Assembly: GCA_900544605.1 (NCBI GenBank) | Contig: UQVP01000040.1 | Location: forward strand, 1-5,462 | From: an uncultured Mycoplasmatota bacterium | Lineage (GTDB): Bacteria; Bacillota_I; Bacilli_A; RF39; UBA660 | Direction of reading: 5' to 3' | DNA length: 5,462 bases | Part shown: positions 5,219-5,462 of the stretch, one piece after another | Numbering within the stretch: position 1 is the stretch's first letter | Layout of the letters: every line of letters begins with the position of its first letter | Position numbers and translations under genes: made by a program | The notes under the pieces: generated by a model | The model's database searches: none | What the model was told of the DNA's origin: nothing | What the model saw: only the letters and a program-made list of their open reading frames with translations

Positions 5219-5462
5219 ATGAATAAAAAACACGGATTTACACTTATCGAATTACTAGCGGTAATAGTAGTATTAGCAATAATAGCACTAATAGCAACAC
5301 CAATAGTAATGAATACAATCAAAAGTTCAAAGAAAGGAGCCGCTGAGAGAAGTGCAGATAGCTATGTTAAACAAGTAGAAGTAGCAGTAGCAGAAGAACG
5401 ACTAAGCAAAAATGAAGTACTAGAAGGCGAATATCAAATAACAAGTGATGGAAATCTATGTA
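5219..5462 (+). CDS. Type IV prepilin-like protein, N-terminal part (runs off window)
   Basis: The ATG at 5219 follows a consensus AAGGAGG (5204-5210) by 8 bases; 81 codons are visible. The N-terminus is a classic class III signal: a short basic leader MNKKHG, the cleavage/methylation motif G6-FTLIE with Glu at +5 of the mature protein, and a long hydrophobic helix LLAVIVVLAIIALIATPIVM. An amphipathic helical stretch with several charged residues follows (about 35-65), then the start of the globular head (EGEYQITSDGNLC). A prepilin peptidase would cleave after G6, and the protein would join a type IV pilus or type II secretion-like/competence pseudopilus in the membrane. Codons are strongly A-ending (Val 8 gta of 9, Ile 6 ata and no att), like the pilin-like gene at 2-673 and unlike pheST. 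No pilus assembly genes are in view, so its machinery must be elsewhere. Whether it is a major pilin or a pseudopilin cannot be told. Confidence 0.92.
   Translation, partial: MNKKHGFTLIELLAVIVVLAIIALIATPIVMNTIKSSKKGAAERSADSYVKQVEVAVAEERLSKNEVLEGEYQITSDGNLC

Noticed and set aside
5140..5322. 60-codon frame on the minus strand across the terminator and prepilin start
   Set aside because: Its apparent membrane character is the reverse complement of the prepilin's hydrophobic helix, and it crosses a terminator hairpin.

Overview
The window comes from an AT-rich, low-GC Gram-positive bacterium (Bacillota). The main reasons are a T-box riboswitch in front of pheST, strong AGGAGG-type ribosome binding sites, TTGACA/TATAAT-type promoters and about 30% GC. 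Every tryptophan seen is TGG and no TGA is used in frame, so there is no sign of the Mycoplasma code. The style resembles uncultured gut Bacilli/Mollicutes-related or Clostridia lineages, but the sequence alone does not fix the taxon.

Layout, all genes on the + strand: (1) 2-673, the 3' end of a secreted pilin-like gene whose last ~50 codons differ in base and codon composition from the rest. It is followed by a small imperfect inverted repeat and a rho-independent terminator. (2) 816-1274, a small gene for an unrecognised, probably helical cytoplasmic protein with its own extended -10 promoter. (3) 1279-1548, a promoter and a compact phenylalanine T-box leader (specifier UUC, T-box AAGGTGGTACCACG, terminator). 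(4) 1549-4966, the pheS-pheT operon, which encodes both subunits of phenylalanyl-tRNA synthetase. (5) 4979-5218, a good promoter, a strong hairpin, a long terminator hairpin and a ribosome binding site. (6) 5219-5462, the 5' end of a type IV prepilin-like gene that runs off the window.

The core is housekeeping: uncharged tRNA-Phe should bind the T-box and allow transcription of pheST. The accessory interest lies at both ends, where two pilin-like genes with A-ending codon use flank a T-ending, host-like block. The left one has a C-terminal segment that looks compositionally foreign to its own gene. The right one sits behind a structured, terminator-bearing leader, with no convincing promoter between that terminator and its start codon. 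These two points are the best candidates for something undescribed: an exchangeable pilin tip, and attenuation or a small RNA controlling a pilin gene. Both are inference.
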